A stretch of DNA of 64,000 nucleotides. Origin: CAJQQK01 sp963696075 (GTDB lineage Bacteria; Pseudomonadota; Alphaproteobacteria; Rhizobiales; Hyphomicrobiaceae). Below, piece by piece: positions 63,837-64,000 of the stretch. How positions within the stretch are numbered: the first letter of the stretch is position 1; each line of letters starts with the position of its first letter. The notes under the pieces are model-generated. The model was not told the DNA's origin and searched no databases. It saw only the letters and a list, made by a program, of their open reading frames with translations. Where the stretch lies: NCBI GenBank assembly GCA_963696075.1, contig CAVOJD010000020.1, forward strand, positions 11,720 through 75,719. Reading direction: 5' to 3'. The translations under genes were made by a program, and so were the position numbers.

Positions 63837-64000
63837 CAGCGCTCAAGGCGCGCCTTGCAGCCTTCCAACGAGGCAGCCTTGCAGACAAGCTTCATCACCA
63901 AACGTCTCAGGACGGCCGGAAAATAGACCGTGCCCCCGCATTCAGCGAAGAGCCCGAAGAGCCTCCGGCGCCCGGCCAAATCAACTATCTGGAGATTAAT
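63837..64000. other. Right window edge
   Basis: The last 164 bp contain a 12-bp palindrome AAGGCGCGCCTT (63845-63856) but no ORF that I would trust. Confidence 0.5.

Overview
The window is a high-GC alphaproteobacterial chromosome segment. The gene set and local order (hemC-hemD-mitofilin-hemY divergent from tsaD-gpsA; cobS-cobT beside a J-domain protein and bolA; CarD, FdxA, S4 protein, Suv3-like helicase, DUF3108 and rpmB in a row; DUF1674, htpX, rsmB, heparinase-like gene and purH in a row) point to the Hyphomicrobiales (Rhizobiales), possibly Hyphomicrobiaceae-like. The genus is an inference and cannot be fixed by reading alone.

Positions 1 to about 5655 are an accessory element, visibly less GC-rich than the rest. 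It ends at a tRNA-Arg(CCT) gene (5655-5731, minus strand). Next to the 3' end of that tRNA lies a tyrosine integrase that is frameshifted at a (CT)4 tract. The integrase is preceded by an AlpA-like excisionase and by an unusual membrane protein with a C-terminal winged helix; the three genes are joined by GTGA start/stop overlaps. A divergent minus-strand group holds a Cys-rich unknown, a double-winged-helix protein whose start lies in a perfect 15-bp inverted repeat, and three small unknowns. The other end of the element is left of the window.

From 6187 to 12101 there is a complete dipeptide/oligopeptide-type ABC operon (binding protein, two permeases, two ATPases) with strong intergenic stem-loops, then a convergent MFS carrier. 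From 13572 to 27537 come a nuclease-fold exported protein, CarD with a very long Lys/Ala tail, ferredoxin FdxA, an S4 RNA-binding protein, a Suv3-like RNA helicase with a disordered tail, a DUF3108 protein, L28, a phytase-like esterase, cobaltochelatase CobT/CobS and a J-domain protein. From 27749 to 36881 lie bolA, a CorC/HlyC-type membrane protein, aroB-aroK, a 47-residue membrane peptide, a large secreted protein, a XerD-type recombinase, accA and a membrane protein, followed by tRNA-Thr(CGT).

From 37698 to 50665 is the heme block (hemY, a Mic60/mitofilin homologue, hemD, hemC on the minus strand), divergent from tsaD, gpsA, an EVE-domain gene, an ETFB-lysine-methyltransferase-like gene, DUF1761 and acs. 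TsaD carries an in-frame 99-bp tandem repeat (two full copies plus a partial third). The right part (50770-63836) holds an extensin-like putative peptidase, a lone TadG-like protein, SdhAF4/DUF1674, htpX, rsmB, a heparinase II/III-like protein, purH, a GNAT acetyltransferase, a formyltransferase-like/beta-propeller fusion and a zinc-ribbon zincin.

Most of the window is conserved housekeeping. The least explained parts are the tRNA-Arg element with its membrane-tethered putative regulator, the TsaD repeat insertion, the formyltransferase fusion, and the short tandem duplications in many intergenic gaps.
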